From NCBI GenBank assembly GCA_013360565.1, contig JABWBI010000003.1:1-50264 (forward strand): a DNA stretch of 50,264 nucleotides. Reading direction: 5' to 3'. The stretch comes from Candidatus Sumerlaeia bacterium (GTDB taxonomy: Bacteria > Sumerlaeota > Sumerlaeia > JABWBI01). Of the stretch, positions 34,300 to 42,215 are shown one piece after another. Position 1 is the first letter of the stretch. Each line of letters begins with the position of its first letter. A program made the translations under genes and the position numbers. The notes beneath the pieces were generated by a model. The model did no database searches. It was not told where the DNA came from and saw only the letters and a program-made list of their open reading frames with translations.

Positions 34300-35579
34300 C
34301 GCATCGCCTCGCCGGAGGCCGCTGCGGGGGCATGGTGGCCGCGGAGCTCCGTCGCCGCCTCGACCAGGTGCGCGGCCGAGCGGATCATCTCATAGACGCC
34401 GTGCCACTGCGTGTAGTCCGGTCCCTGCATCCAGGCGCCGAACTTCGCCGTCCGGCCCCAGTGGTGCCAGAGCTCGAAGTACTCGAAGTCGATGATCTGA
34501 TCGAAGGGCTCGGGCGTCAGATGCCCCTCCTCTTGGAGTTCGGCCATGAGCGTCTGGCTCTCCTCCACCATCTCGTTGATCCGGACGGTGAGGATGTCGG
34601 CGTCGCGGTAGAAGTCCGAGACGAAGCGCTGGCTGTGGCACTCGTGACAGACCTGCTGCATTCGCATGGCGTTCTCCTGCCACCCGGGCCGGCGCTCGCT
34701 GATCTCCGAGTGCAGGAACCACGAGAGCCGCTCGCCGACGTCATGCGTGGTCCCCTGGCGTCCGAAGCCGCTGATGTGGCAGATCGCACAGGTCGCCGCG
34801 GGGAAGTCGCTGACGGTCAGCGTGCCCGGCTCCGCCTCCCAGTGCCACGTGTGGCCCATCGTCGCGTAGGCGATGCCGTGCGGCGACTCCTCGTAGATCT
34901 CGAACTGCGGATGATCGGGCCCGATGTGGCACGCGTTGCAGGTCTCGGGCTTTCGCGCCTGCTCCAGGCTGTACTCGTGCCGCAGATGGCACGAGGTGCA
35001 ATTGCCCACCGATCCATCCGGATTGGGGCGCCCGATGCCGTGGCACTCCGCGCAGGCGAACCGCGTGATCTCGGGCCCCTCCATGGCGAAGAGCGAGTTG
35101 CGCACCGGGTCGAGGATTCCGCGCTCCTCCACCTGCTCATAGAGCGCCATGAACTCGGGGGAGTTCTCGAGGGCCTCGACGCCGGTCATCGCCACCCAGG
35201 CCGGCAGCGCGTGGCGGCTGCGCAGGAACTGATTGACCTCCGTGAGATGGCACTGGGCGCATGTCGCCGAGGTGGGCGTGGTGGCGACGAAGGTCCCGTA
35301 ATGCTCGACGGCGGCGAAGTGGTCCTCGCGGACCTCGTGGCAGTCCTGGCAGGTGACCCCTTCGACGGCGTGGGCGCTGCGCGCGTGCTGCTCGACGATG
35401 CCCGGGGACGTCCGTGCGTGGCACTCGACGCAGGCGCCGCCACCCCCCGTGAAGGCGATCCGCGTGCCCGCCGGGCCACGCTGGAAACCCTCGGGGCGCA
35501 GCTGCAGGGCCCCGATCAGAAAGACGACGCTCAGCGCGGCCGCAAACAACCCCAGCCAGAGGAGCCGTGAGGTGAACAT
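34296..35579 (-). CDS. Octaheme c-type cytochrome, hydroxylamine-oxidoreductase-like
   Basis: 427 residues from the ATG at 35579, which is preceded by a strong GGAGGAGG. One N-terminal helix (about 5-25) anchors or exports the protein; the rest is periplasmic. Eight CxxCH heme sites: C50, C77, C107, C176, C194, C214, C264 and C311 (first Cys of each). Count, spacing and the late WHHWGRTAKFGAWMQGPDY...WHG segment fit the octaheme HAO family, which oxidises hydroxylamine or hydrazine, or reduces nitrite in the epsilonproteobacterial type. In HAO a Tyr near the C-terminus crosslinks the catalytic P460 heme; Y389 or Y396 are candidates, but this cannot be settled without alignment. Confidence 0.88.
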   Translation of the reverse strand: MFTSRLLWLGLFAAALSVVFLIGALQLRPEGFQRGPAGTRIAFTGGGGACVECHARTSPGIVEQHARSAHAVEGVTCQDCHEVREDHFAAVEHYGTFVATTPTSATCAQCHLTEVNQFLRSRHALPAWVAMTGVEALENSPEFMALYEQVEERGILDPVRNSLFAMEGPEITRFACAECHGIGRPNPDGSVGNCTSCHLRHEYSLEQARKPETCNACHIGPDHPQFEIYEESPHGIAYATMGHTWHWEAEPGTLTVSDFPAATCAICHISGFGRQGTTHDVGERLSWFLHSEISERRPGWQENAMRMQQVCHECHSQRFVSDFYRDADILTVRINEMVEESQTLMAELQEEGHLTPEPFDQIIDFEYFELWHHWGRTAKFGAWMQGPDYTQWHGVYEMIRSAAHLVEAATELRGHHAPAAASGEAMR

Positions 35580-35611
35580 GGCCCGAGACCTCCTCCAAGT
35601 GTCCTGGGCCG

Positions 35612-35640
35612 GAGAAACCACGGGGCAGAGATACTGTCAA
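35612..35640 (-). promoter_or_regulatory. Possible promoter for the octaheme cytochrome operon
   Basis: On the reverse strand TTGACA (35640-35635), a 17-base spacer and TTTCTC (35617-35612). The leader is short and carries the strong GGAGGAGG site. The -10 is weak. Confidence 0.35.
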
Positions 35641-35646
35641 TCACCA

Positions 35647-35664
35647 ACGCATGTGCGTATCGCA
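35647..35664. promoter_or_regulatory. Overlapping inverted repeats just upstream of the cytochrome -35 box
   Basis: ACGCA-TG-TGCGT (35647-35658) overlaps TGCG-TAT-CGCA (35654-35664), six bases upstream of the -35 box of the cytochrome operon. The position suits an activator site. No known regulator motif is recognised. Confidence 0.3.
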
Positions 35665-35685
35665 TTACGGCCCGGTCCCGCAGAT

Positions 35686-36360
35686 TCAGGCCGGTCCGGC
35701 ATAGGCACGCCGGGCCGGCACCTGGATCAGCCGCCTTTCGGGCAGCACCAGCGCCGTCAGGTGGCCGCCGGTCACGCACCCGGTGTCAAGGCCGAGGGCC
35801 CACCGCGACACAAGCGGTGAGGGCATCGGCGTGTGACCGAAGACGACCACCGGCGGGCCCGTGTGCAGCTCCCACCAGGGCTTCGACAGGGTCACCGGGC
35901 AGGAGCCCTGGCGCCCCTTCACTCGCCGGATGTGCAGGAGGTCATATGCCGTCTGATCCTCCAGCCGTCTTCCGGGCCGAAGGCCGGCGTGAACGCACAG
36001 GTGCTCGACCTCGCTGTGCCAGAGCGGCCACCGGCGCATGGCCTCGCGCAGGCGGGGCCACTCGCGGCCGAAGGACTCCAGCGTCTCACGCAGCGCTTCA
36101 GGCAGTGTGTGAAGGCAGTCCTCGCGGTCCGCCTGCAAGAGGCGCCATTCCATGTTGCCGAGGAGGCATGTTGTCCGGGGGCGAGTGAGCAGGAACTCAA
36201 GGACCCCTCGGGAGTCCGGTCCTTTCGAGATCGTGTCTCCGAGAGTGACGAGGTGGTCCTCTGGTCTCAGGGCCACGGCACTGAGCAGGTCCCGGAGCTC
36301 GTCAATGCAGCCGTGGATGTCCCCGACAATGATGGTCCGCGCAGGCGGAGACGTGGGCAT
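35686..36360 (-). CDS. Metallophosphoesterase (PPP-like) with altered metal motif
   Basis: 224 residues. VGDIHGCIDEL (G13-D14-x-H16-G) and TLGDTISKGPDSRG (G41-D42) are the first two motifs of calcineurin-like phosphatases. The third motif, normally GNH(D/E), reads GNME at residues 68-71, so the catalytic His is a Met. The later HxG-type motif FGHTPMP is present. It starts one base after the pheT stop on the same strand, hence part of the pheST operon. Possible substrates are nucleotides (ApaH-like), phosphoproteins, or none if the His loss abolishes activity. Confidence 0.82.
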   Translation of the reverse strand: MPTSPPARTIIVGDIHGCIDELRDLLSAVALRPEDHLVTLGDTISKGPDSRGVLEFLLTRPRTTCLLGNMEWRLLQADREDCLHTLPEALRETLESFGREWPRLREAMRRWPLWHSEVEHLCVHAGLRPGRRLEDQTAYDLLHIRRVKGRQGSCPVTLSKPWWELHTGPPVVVFGHTPMPSPLVSRWALGLDTGCVTGGHLTALVLPERRLIQVPARRAYAGPA

Positions 36361-36361
36361 G

Positions 36362-38737
36362 TCAGCTGCGGAGGGTGGCTCCGTGAGCCTCGGCCACCGC
36401 GTGGAGGATCGCCTCGATGGCGGTCTGCACCTCGTCGTCCCGCAGCGTTCGGTCCGCCGCGCCGAAGGTGAGCGCAAAGGCGAGCGACCGCTTGCCGGCG
36501 GGCAGGTTTTCCCCACGGTAGAGGTCGAAGAGCCGCGCCCGCTCGAAGAGCTCTCCGCCGGCCTTTTCGATCGTGGCCTGCAAGTCGCCCGCGGGCACGG
36601 CCTCATCGGCCACCAGCGCGATGTCACGCTCCACGCGGGGGAAACGGGGAATCTCCATGAACCGCCGCCGGGCGCGCGCCCGCTCGCTCAGGGGCGCGAC
36701 GGCCATCTCCACGGCGCAGACGCGGACATCCTCGATGTCGAGCGACTCGAGAAGGCCGGGGTGGAGCTCGCCGAATCGCACGAGCTCCGCGGATCCCTGC
36801 ATCAGGGCGGCCGCGCGCTTGGGGTGGTACCGCGGGTCCGTGAGGGGGGCGATCTGCCACTGCGTGATACCCACGGTCGTGAGGGCACGCTCCGCGAGGC
36901 CCTTGGCGGTGTAGAAGTCGATTGGGTGAGCTGGTCGATCCCAACTCCCGCCGAGCGACCCGGTCAAGACCACGGCGGCTTCGAGGGACTCACGCACCGC
37001 GCCCGCCCCGTCGGCGGCAAAGGCGTTGCCGATCTCGAAGAGACGGATGTCCCGGGCGCCATGGCGAAGGTTGTGAGCGGCGTTCGCCAAGAGCGAGACG
37101 AGCACCGACGGACGCAGAGTGTCGTATTCCCGGTTGAGGGGATTCCGCACCGACACCGGGGGAACGGGCAACAGGCCCGCCTTGCGCAGGGTGTCCGAGG
37201 AGACGAAGCCGAAGTTCACCGCCTCGTGCAGGCCCTCGGCGACGAACGCCTCCCGCAGGCGTTCGACCGCCAGGGCATTCGCGGGCCCCCGGCGGGGCTG
37301 GCCGACAACGGCGGGGAGACTGCGCGGGATCTTGTCATATCCGTGCAGGCGGGCGATCTCCTCGATGAGGTCGGCCTCGCGGCCCAGGTCCACGCGGTAC
37401 GAGGGGGGATTGACAAAGAACTGCTCGCGCTCGGCCCGGACGATTTCACAGCCGAGGTGCACGAGGATGTCGGCGATCTCGGTCTGAGCGATCTCGGCGC
37501 CGAGCAGACGCCTGACGCGCGCGAGCCGGAGCTGAACGGGCGTCTTGGTCTCGGTGATCGTGGGCTGAACGTCGATCACGCCCTTGGCGACCTCCCCGCC
37601 CGCGAGCTCGCGGATGAGCTGAGTCGCCCGGTTGAGGGCGACCGGCGCCATGTCGCGGTCCGCCCCGCGCTCGAAGCGCTGCGAGGAGTCGGTGGAGAAC
37701 CCGTGCCGGGAGGCCGCACGCCGGATGCATGTCGGATCGAAGTGTGCCGACTCGAGGGCGACGACGTTGGTCGTCTCCGTGACCTCGGAGTTGGCGCCTC
37801 CCATGATCCCGGCGAGGGCGATGGGACGGCGCGAGTCGCAGATGAGAAGGTCATCGGGGTGGAGCGAGACCTTGGTGTCGTCCAGGGTCTTCATCTCCTC
37901 GCCGGGCTGAGCGCAGCGGACGGTGATCTGGCGATCGGCGATCATCTCGGCGTCGAAGGCGTGCAGCGGATGGCCGAGTTCGAGGAGGACGAAGTTGGTC
38001 ACGTCGACGACGTTGTTGATGCTGCGCAGGCCGGCGCTCTCGAGGGCGCGCACCATCCAGAGGGGCGAGGGCCCGACCTTCACGTTCCGGATCAGGCGCG
38101 CGCAGTAGCGGGTGCACAGCTGGCGCTCCTTCACGGAGACGTGGAGCAGCTGCTCGATGTGCTCGAGCTGCTCCTGCACGCGGGGGGCGTGGAGATAGAT
38201 CTTCTTGCGGTGGGCGGCGGCGATGTCCCGGGCCAGGCCGAAGATCGACATGCAGTCCGGCCGGTTGGAGGTGATGCTGACCTCGGCGAGGAAATCGAAC
38301 GGCTCGCCGGTCTTGAACTCGGGCGGCAGGATCAGGATGCCCGAGTCGTCTTGGCTCCAGGCGATCTCGGTGGGTGAACACAGCATGCCCTCGCTGGCCA
38401 CGCCGCGGATCTCGGTCCGCCGGAGTGTCAGGCCGTTGGGCAGGGTCATGCCGGGCAGCGCGACCGGGACCTTGTCTCCGGCGCGGTGATTGGCCGCCCC
38501 GCAGACGATCGTCAATGGCCGCTCGCCCCCGGTGTCGACCTGGCAGACGGTCAACTTGTCCGCCTTGGGGTGCTTCTCGACCGACTGGAGATGGCCCACG
38601 ACGAGGAGCCCGGACTTCATGCCGAGGTCGAACGTCTCTTCGACCTCCATGCCGATGCGCATGAGGCAGTCCACGAGAGCGTCAGGCTCGATCTTGAAGT
38701 TGAGATGTTGACGCAGCCAGCGCAGCGAGACTCTCAT
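36362..38737 (-). CDS. pheT: Phenylalanyl-tRNA synthetase beta subunit
   Basis: 791 residues. Begins MRVSLRWLRQHLNFKIEPDAL; the N-terminal OB-like tRNA-binding domain (about 40-150) contains VGHLQSVEKHPKADKLTVCQVDTG; B3/B4 carries out editing of misacylated Tyr; B5 and the C-terminal anticodon-binding domain (ending ERDIALVADEAVPAGDLQ...) complete it. Pairs with PheS to charge tRNA-Phe. Starts 2 bases after the pheS stop. Length is in the family range. Confidence 0.97.
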   Translation of the reverse strand: MRVSLRWLRQHLNFKIEPDALVDCLMRIGMEVEETFDLGMKSGLLVVGHLQSVEKHPKADKLTVCQVDTGGERPLTIVCGAANHRAGDKVPVALPGMTLPNGLTLRRTEIRGVASEGMLCSPTEIAWSQDDSGILILPPEFKTGEPFDFLAEVSITSNRPDCMSIFGLARDIAAAHRKKIYLHAPRVQEQLEHIEQLLHVSVKERQLCTRYCARLIRNVKVGPSPLWMVRALESAGLRSINNVVDVTNFVLLELGHPLHAFDAEMIADRQITVRCAQPGEEMKTLDDTKVSLHPDDLLICDSRRPIALAGIMGGANSEVTETTNVVALESAHFDPTCIRRAASRHGFSTDSSQRFERGADRDMAPVALNRATQLIRELAGGEVAKGVIDVQPTITETKTPVQLRLARVRRLLGAEIAQTEIADILVHLGCEIVRAEREQFFVNPPSYRVDLGREADLIEEIARLHGYDKIPRSLPAVVGQPRRGPANALAVERLREAFVAEGLHEAVNFGFVSSDTLRKAGLLPVPPVSVRNPLNREYDTLRPSVLVSLLANAAHNLRHGARDIRLFEIGNAFAADGAGAVRESLEAAVVLTGSLGGSWDRPAHPIDFYTAKGLAERALTTVGITQWQIAPLTDPRYHPKRAAALMQGSAELVRFGELHPGLLESLDIEDVRVCAVEMAVAPLSERARARRRFMEIPRFPRVERDIALVADEAVPAGDLQATIEKAGGELFERARLFDLYRGENLPAGKRSLAFALTFGAADRTLRDDEVQTAIEAILHAVAEAHGATLRS

Positions 38738-38739
38738 GG

Positions 38740-39816
38740 TCAGCCCAGTTGACTCAGGAAGCGGATGTCGTTCTCGAAGAAGAGGCGGATGTCCGTGATG
38801 CCCGAGCGGATCATCGCCAGGCGCTCGACGCCCATGCCGAAGGCGAAGCCCGTCCAGACTTCAGGATCGTAGCCCACCGCCTTGAACACTTCGGGGTCGA
38901 CCATGCCGCAACCCATGATCTCCGTCCAGGCCTCGGACTCGCTCACCCGGTCGCCCTCGCGCTTGACCACGCGCCGGAGCATGTCCACCTCCGCCGAGGG
39001 TTCGGTGAAAGGAAAGAACGACGGGCGAAAGCGCACGGGGATGTCCGGCCCGAAGAAGGCGTGGATGAACTCCTCGATGACGCCCATGAGGTGGCTGAAG
39101 GCCACGTCCTTGCCGACGAGGAGGCCCTCGATCTGGTGAAACATCGCGGAGTGCGTCGCGTCGATCTGGTCGCGCCGATAGGTCTTGCCGGGGCAGATGA
39201 TGGCCAGCGGCGGCGGCTGGCTCATCATCGCGCGGATCTGCACGGGCGACGTGTGAGTCCGGAGCAGCAGGGGGCTGCCGGCCAGGTAGAGCGTGTCGTG
39301 CATGTCCCGGGCCGGGTGATCGGCGGGGATGTTGAGCGCCTCGAAGTTGTGCCAGTCGTCCTCGACCTCGGGCCCCTCGGCGACGCTGAAGCCCAGGCCC
39401 CGGAAGATGTGCGAGACCTCCTGGATCGTGCGCGTGATGGGGTGAATGGAACCGAGCGGGCGCGGCGTTCCGGGGAGGGTGATGTCGATGAACTCGGCCT
39501 CGAGCCGCGCGGCGCGCTCGGACTTCGCGAGCGTGGCCCGGCGGGCGGCGAGGGCCTCGGTGATCGCGTCGCGGACGGCATTGGCCCGCTCGCCGACGGC
39601 GGGCCGCTCGTCCGAGCCGAGTTTCCCCATCAGCTTCATCACATCTTGGATCGGCCCCTTCTTGGCCAAGTAGCGGATGCGGACTTCGTCGCACGCGCTG
39701 ACAGACCCCGCGGCCTCCACCGCCGCCAGCGCTTCGGAGCGGATGGAGTCGAGCTGCGTGAGCAGGTCGCCCGGCGGCTCGCCGTTGCCGCTGCTCTGAG
39801 TCCTCCTCACCGCCAT
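38740..39816 (-). CDS. pheS: Phenylalanyl-tRNA synthetase alpha subunit
   Basis: 358 residues. Class II catalytic core: HPITRTIQEVSHIFRGLGF, EVEDDWHNFEALNIPADHPARD (motif 1 region), LLLRTHTSPVQIRAMM, KTYRRDQIDATHSAMFHQIEGLL (motif 2) and GFAFGMGVERLAMI (motif 3). An N-terminal coiled coil (about residues 15-100) binds tRNA. The operon order infC-rpmI-rplT-pheS-pheT is the classical bacterial one. Confidence 0.98.
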   Translation of the reverse strand: MAVRRTQSSGNGEPPGDLLTQLDSIRSEALAAVEAAGSVSACDEVRIRYLAKKGPIQDVMKLMGKLGSDERPAVGERANAVRDAITEALAARRATLAKSERAARLEAEFIDITLPGTPRPLGSIHPITRTIQEVSHIFRGLGFSVAEGPEVEDDWHNFEALNIPADHPARDMHDTLYLAGSPLLLRTHTSPVQIRAMMSQPPPLAIICPGKTYRRDQIDATHSAMFHQIEGLLVGKDVAFSHLMGVIEEFIHAFFGPDIPVRFRPSFFPFTEPSAEVDMLRRVVKREGDRVSESEAWTEIMGCGMVDPEVFKAVGYDPEVWTGFAFGMGVERLAMIRSGITDIRLFFENDIRFLSQLG

Positions 39817-39846
39817 CGCCGCCTTCCCTTGCCCGCGGAGGTCATG

Positions 39847-40218
39847 TCACCGGGCGGCCGGCGGCGCGAGAGATTCCTTGGCGATCGAGACGCACTTGGC
39901 AAAGGCCGCCTGGTCGCGCACCGCGAGATCGGCCAGCACCTTGCGGTCGACCTCGACGCCCGCGGCCTTGAGCCCCTGAATGAAGCGGCTGTAGGGGATC
40001 CCCGCCTCGCGGCACGCGGCGTTGATCCGGGTGATCCAGAGGCTGCGGAAGTTGCGCTTCTTGGTCTTGCGGTCGCGGTAGGCGAACTGGCCAGCGCGGC
40101 GCAGGGTCTCCTTGGCCGACTCGAAGAGCCGGCTCCTGGCGCCCTGATAGCCGGACGCCCGCTTGAGGACCCGCTTGCGGCGTTTGCGCGAGGCGACGTT
40201 GTTCGTGGTGCGAGGCAT
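39847..40218 (-). CDS. rplT: 50S ribosomal protein L20
   Basis: 123 residues, very basic. Core [43 protein letters not shown] and [24 protein letters not shown] are L20-specific. The C-terminal extension after the core is short. ATG with AGGAGGG upstream. L20 often represses its own operon by binding the leader RNA; no such site could be proven here. Confidence 0.98.
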   Translation of the reverse strand: MPRTTNNVASRKRRKRVLKRASGYQGARSRLFESAKETLRRAGQFAYRDRKTKKRNFRSLWITRINAACREAGIPYSRFIQGLKAAGVEVDRKVLADLAVRDQAAFAKCVSIAKESLAPPAAR

Positions 40219-40291
40219 GGCTCATTCCCTCCTGGGGACTCGGAATGCTCTTGGCGGGGCCCGGCGGCCGCAGTCCTGCGGCGGGCTCCGG

Positions 40292-40486
40292 TCACTTCAC
40301 CAGCAGGCGCTTGACCCGTGGCGTGTCGGGGTCGCTCACCAGCGCCCAGTCGCGCAGGTGACGCTTCCGCTTGGTCTCTTTCTTGGTGAGAATGTGGCGC
40401 ATGTTGGCGTGGCGGCGCTTGACCTTGCCTTTGGCGGTCACGCGGAAGCGCTTCTTGGCGCCGGAGTTGGTCTTCATCTTGGGCAC
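40292..40486 (-). CDS. rpmI: 50S ribosomal protein L35
   Basis: 64 residues, basic: [18 protein letters not shown]..., with [12 protein letters not shown] near the end. The start codon is GTG (40486), with AAGGAG upstream. Normal L35 length. Confidence 0.97.
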   Translation of the reverse strand: MPKMKTNSGAKKRFRVTAKGKVKRRHANMRHILTKKETKRKRHLRDWALVSDPDTPRVKRLLVK

Positions 40487-40514
40487 GGGATGGACTCCTT
40501 GCCTGGAATTCTGC

Positions 40515-41090
40515 TCATGAGGCGGCCTCGGACTTGCGGGACGGCGAGGCGGGGCGAGGGGAGACGATCACCGACCGGCTGCGGCCCACTTGGCGTGTGT
40601 TGGTGTCGACGTCGGCCACCTGGGAGATCTCCGAAACCATCCGGTTGTAGATCTCGTTGACGATCTCATAGTTCACCCGGCGGTTGCCGCGGATCTCGAC
40701 CGTCAGCTTGATCTTGTGGCCTTCTTCCAGCAGCTCGCGCGCGTGCCGCATCTTGATCTCGTAGTCGTGAGGCCCGATCCGGGGCTTCATCTTGATCTCT
40801 TTGATCTCGTTCGCGCGCTGCGCCTTCTTCGCCTCCTTCTGCTTGCGCTTCAACTCGTAGAGGATCTTCGAGTTGTCGGTGATGCGGCAGACAGGCGGCT
40901 GAGCCTGGGGGGCCACCTCGACCAGGTCCAGCCCGGCCTCCGTGGCCCTCTGCAGAGCGAGGTGAATCGGGACCACCCCTGCCTTCTGGCCGTCGGCGTC
41001 GATCAGCAGCACTTCACGCGCGGTGATCTGATCATTGATGCGATGGGCCGAAACCACTTCGGGGGGCATCGGCCGTCCGCGGACCCTCAT
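40515..41090 (-). CDS. infC: Translation initiation factor IF-3
   Basis: 191 residues. N-terminal domain [15 protein letters not shown], linker helix rich in Lys ([14 protein letters not shown]), C-terminal domain [36 protein letters not shown]. Binds the 30S P site to select initiator tRNA and start codon. The start at 41090 (MRVRG) is ATG with CAGGAG upstream, not the unusual AUU of enteric infC, so that autoregulation type is absent. Heads the operon. Confidence 0.96.
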   Translation of the reverse strand: MRVRGRPMPPEVVSAHRINDQITAREVLLIDADGQKAGVVPIHLALQRATEAGLDLVEVAPQAQPPVCRITDNSKILYELKRKQKEAKKAQRANEIKEIKMKPRIGPHDYEIKMRHARELLEEGHKIKLTVEIRGNRRVNYEIVNEIYNRMVSEISQVADVDTNTRQVGRSRSVIVSPRPASPSRKSEAAS

Positions 41091-41230
41091 GGACACTCCT
41101 GAAAAGAGATCGGCGGAGGCAGAGCCTGCCACCGCCGACGTCAACTCCTCTCGAACCAACCCTGGCCGCCGTCACACCGGAGCCGGGAGGTGAGAGACCT
41201 CGTCGAGGGGCCTCTGCTTGCCGGGACGCC

Positions 41231-41246
41231 ACCGCCCCAGGGCGGT
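41231..41246. promoter_or_regulatory. Dyad in the infC leader
   Basis: ACCGCCC and GGGCGGT flank CA, a 16-base dyad in the 284-base space between infC and tatD, about 140 bases upstream of infC. Could be a regulator site or part of leader RNA folding. Weak evidence; GC-rich dyads arise by chance. No gene is seen in 41091-41374. Confidence 0.22.
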
Positions 41247-41374
41247 TACGGCGTCCAACACGGGGCCGAGTGGACCAACTTGACCCCGCCGCTGTCAACC
41301 ACAGATTTGGCCGGGCCTGCCCGGGGACATGTCCCGGTGGACACACTTCCCGCCGTCCGGTACACGGGATCCCG

Positions 41375-42175
41375 ATGATCGTCGACACGCATGCCCACCT
41401 CACCCATGGCAAGTTCGCCGGCGATCTCTCGCAGGTTCTCGATCGGGCCATGGCAAGTGGCGTGAATGCAGTGATCAGCATCGGCGACACCGTGGCGAGC
41501 AGTGAGCGTGCGGTGGAGCAATCTCTGGCGGATTCCCGCCTCTTCTCGACTGCCGGGATCCACCCCCATCACGCCAAGGAGTGGGGACCCGAGGCGCAGA
41601 CGGTGCTGCGGCGGCTGATCACCTCCCATCGTCCACCCGGCCAACCCGTGAACCGGCTTGTGGCCGTCGGGGAGATCGGGCTGGATTATCACTACGACTT
41701 GGCTCCCCGTGAGGCGCAGGTCGAGGCGTTCCGCGCGCAGATCGCTCTCGCTCTCGAAGTTGACCTGCCGATCGTCGTCCACTGCCGCAAGTCCAAGGAC
41801 GACATTGTCCACACGCTCGAACAGATGCAGAGCGGACGCCTCCGGGGCGTCGTTCACTGCTTCACGGAGGATCTCGCGACGGCCCAGCGCCTTGTCGATC
41901 TGGGGTTCCACCTGGGCTTCGGGGGAATCGTCACGCACCGGGCCAGCGAGTCCCTCCGCGCCGTGCTGCGCGCGATCGGCCTCGCCCGGGTCATCCTGGA
42001 GACCGATGCCCCCTATTTGGCCCCGCTTCCTCACCGCGGCAAGCGCAACGAACCGGCTTTCACGCGGGACACCGCGGCCTTCATTGCGGAGCTGCTCGGC
42101 CTGTCCCTCGAGGATGTCGCGCGGGCGACGACCCGGAACGCCATCGAGCTGTTCCGGTTGCCCATCGCCGCATGA
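41375..42175 (+). CDS. tatD: TatD-family metal-dependent hydrolase (3'-5' exonuclease)
   Basis: 266 residues. Metal ligands in order: DTHAH (residues 4-8), GEIGLDYHYD, VVHCRKS, GVVHCFTE and ETDAPYLAP. This is the complete TatD/YcfH set. TatD enzymes are cytoplasmic DNases or deacylases for damaged nucleic acids. The start at 41375 (MIVDTHAHL) opens the conserved block; the longer frame upstream has no homology. Divergent from infC and 40 bases ahead of pgi. Confidence 0.95.
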   Translation: MIVDTHAHLTHGKFAGDLSQVLDRAMASGVNAVISIGDTVASSERAVEQSLADSRLFSTAGIHPHHAKEWGPEAQTVLRRLITSHRPPGQPVNRLVAVGEIGLDYHYDLAPREAQVEAFRAQIALALEVDLPIVVHCRKSKDDIVHTLEQMQSGRLRGVVHCFTEDLATAQRLVDLGFHLGFGGIVTHRASESLRAVLRAIGLARVILETDAPYLAPLPHRGKRNEPAFTRDTAAFIAELLGLSLEDVARATTRNAIELFRLPIAA

Positions 42176-42215
42176 TGCGCTCTCATCCCCGCCATCGCGC
42201 CCGAGGATACACCCC

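Noticed and set aside
36152-38377. 741-codon forward frame over pheT
   Set aside because: Antisense to a well-supported pheT; low-complexity composition and no domain motif.
41091-41374. L20-type autoregulatory RNA or T-box in the infC leader
   Set aside because: No recognisable T-box or L20-target fold could be traced by eye; only a 16-base dyad.
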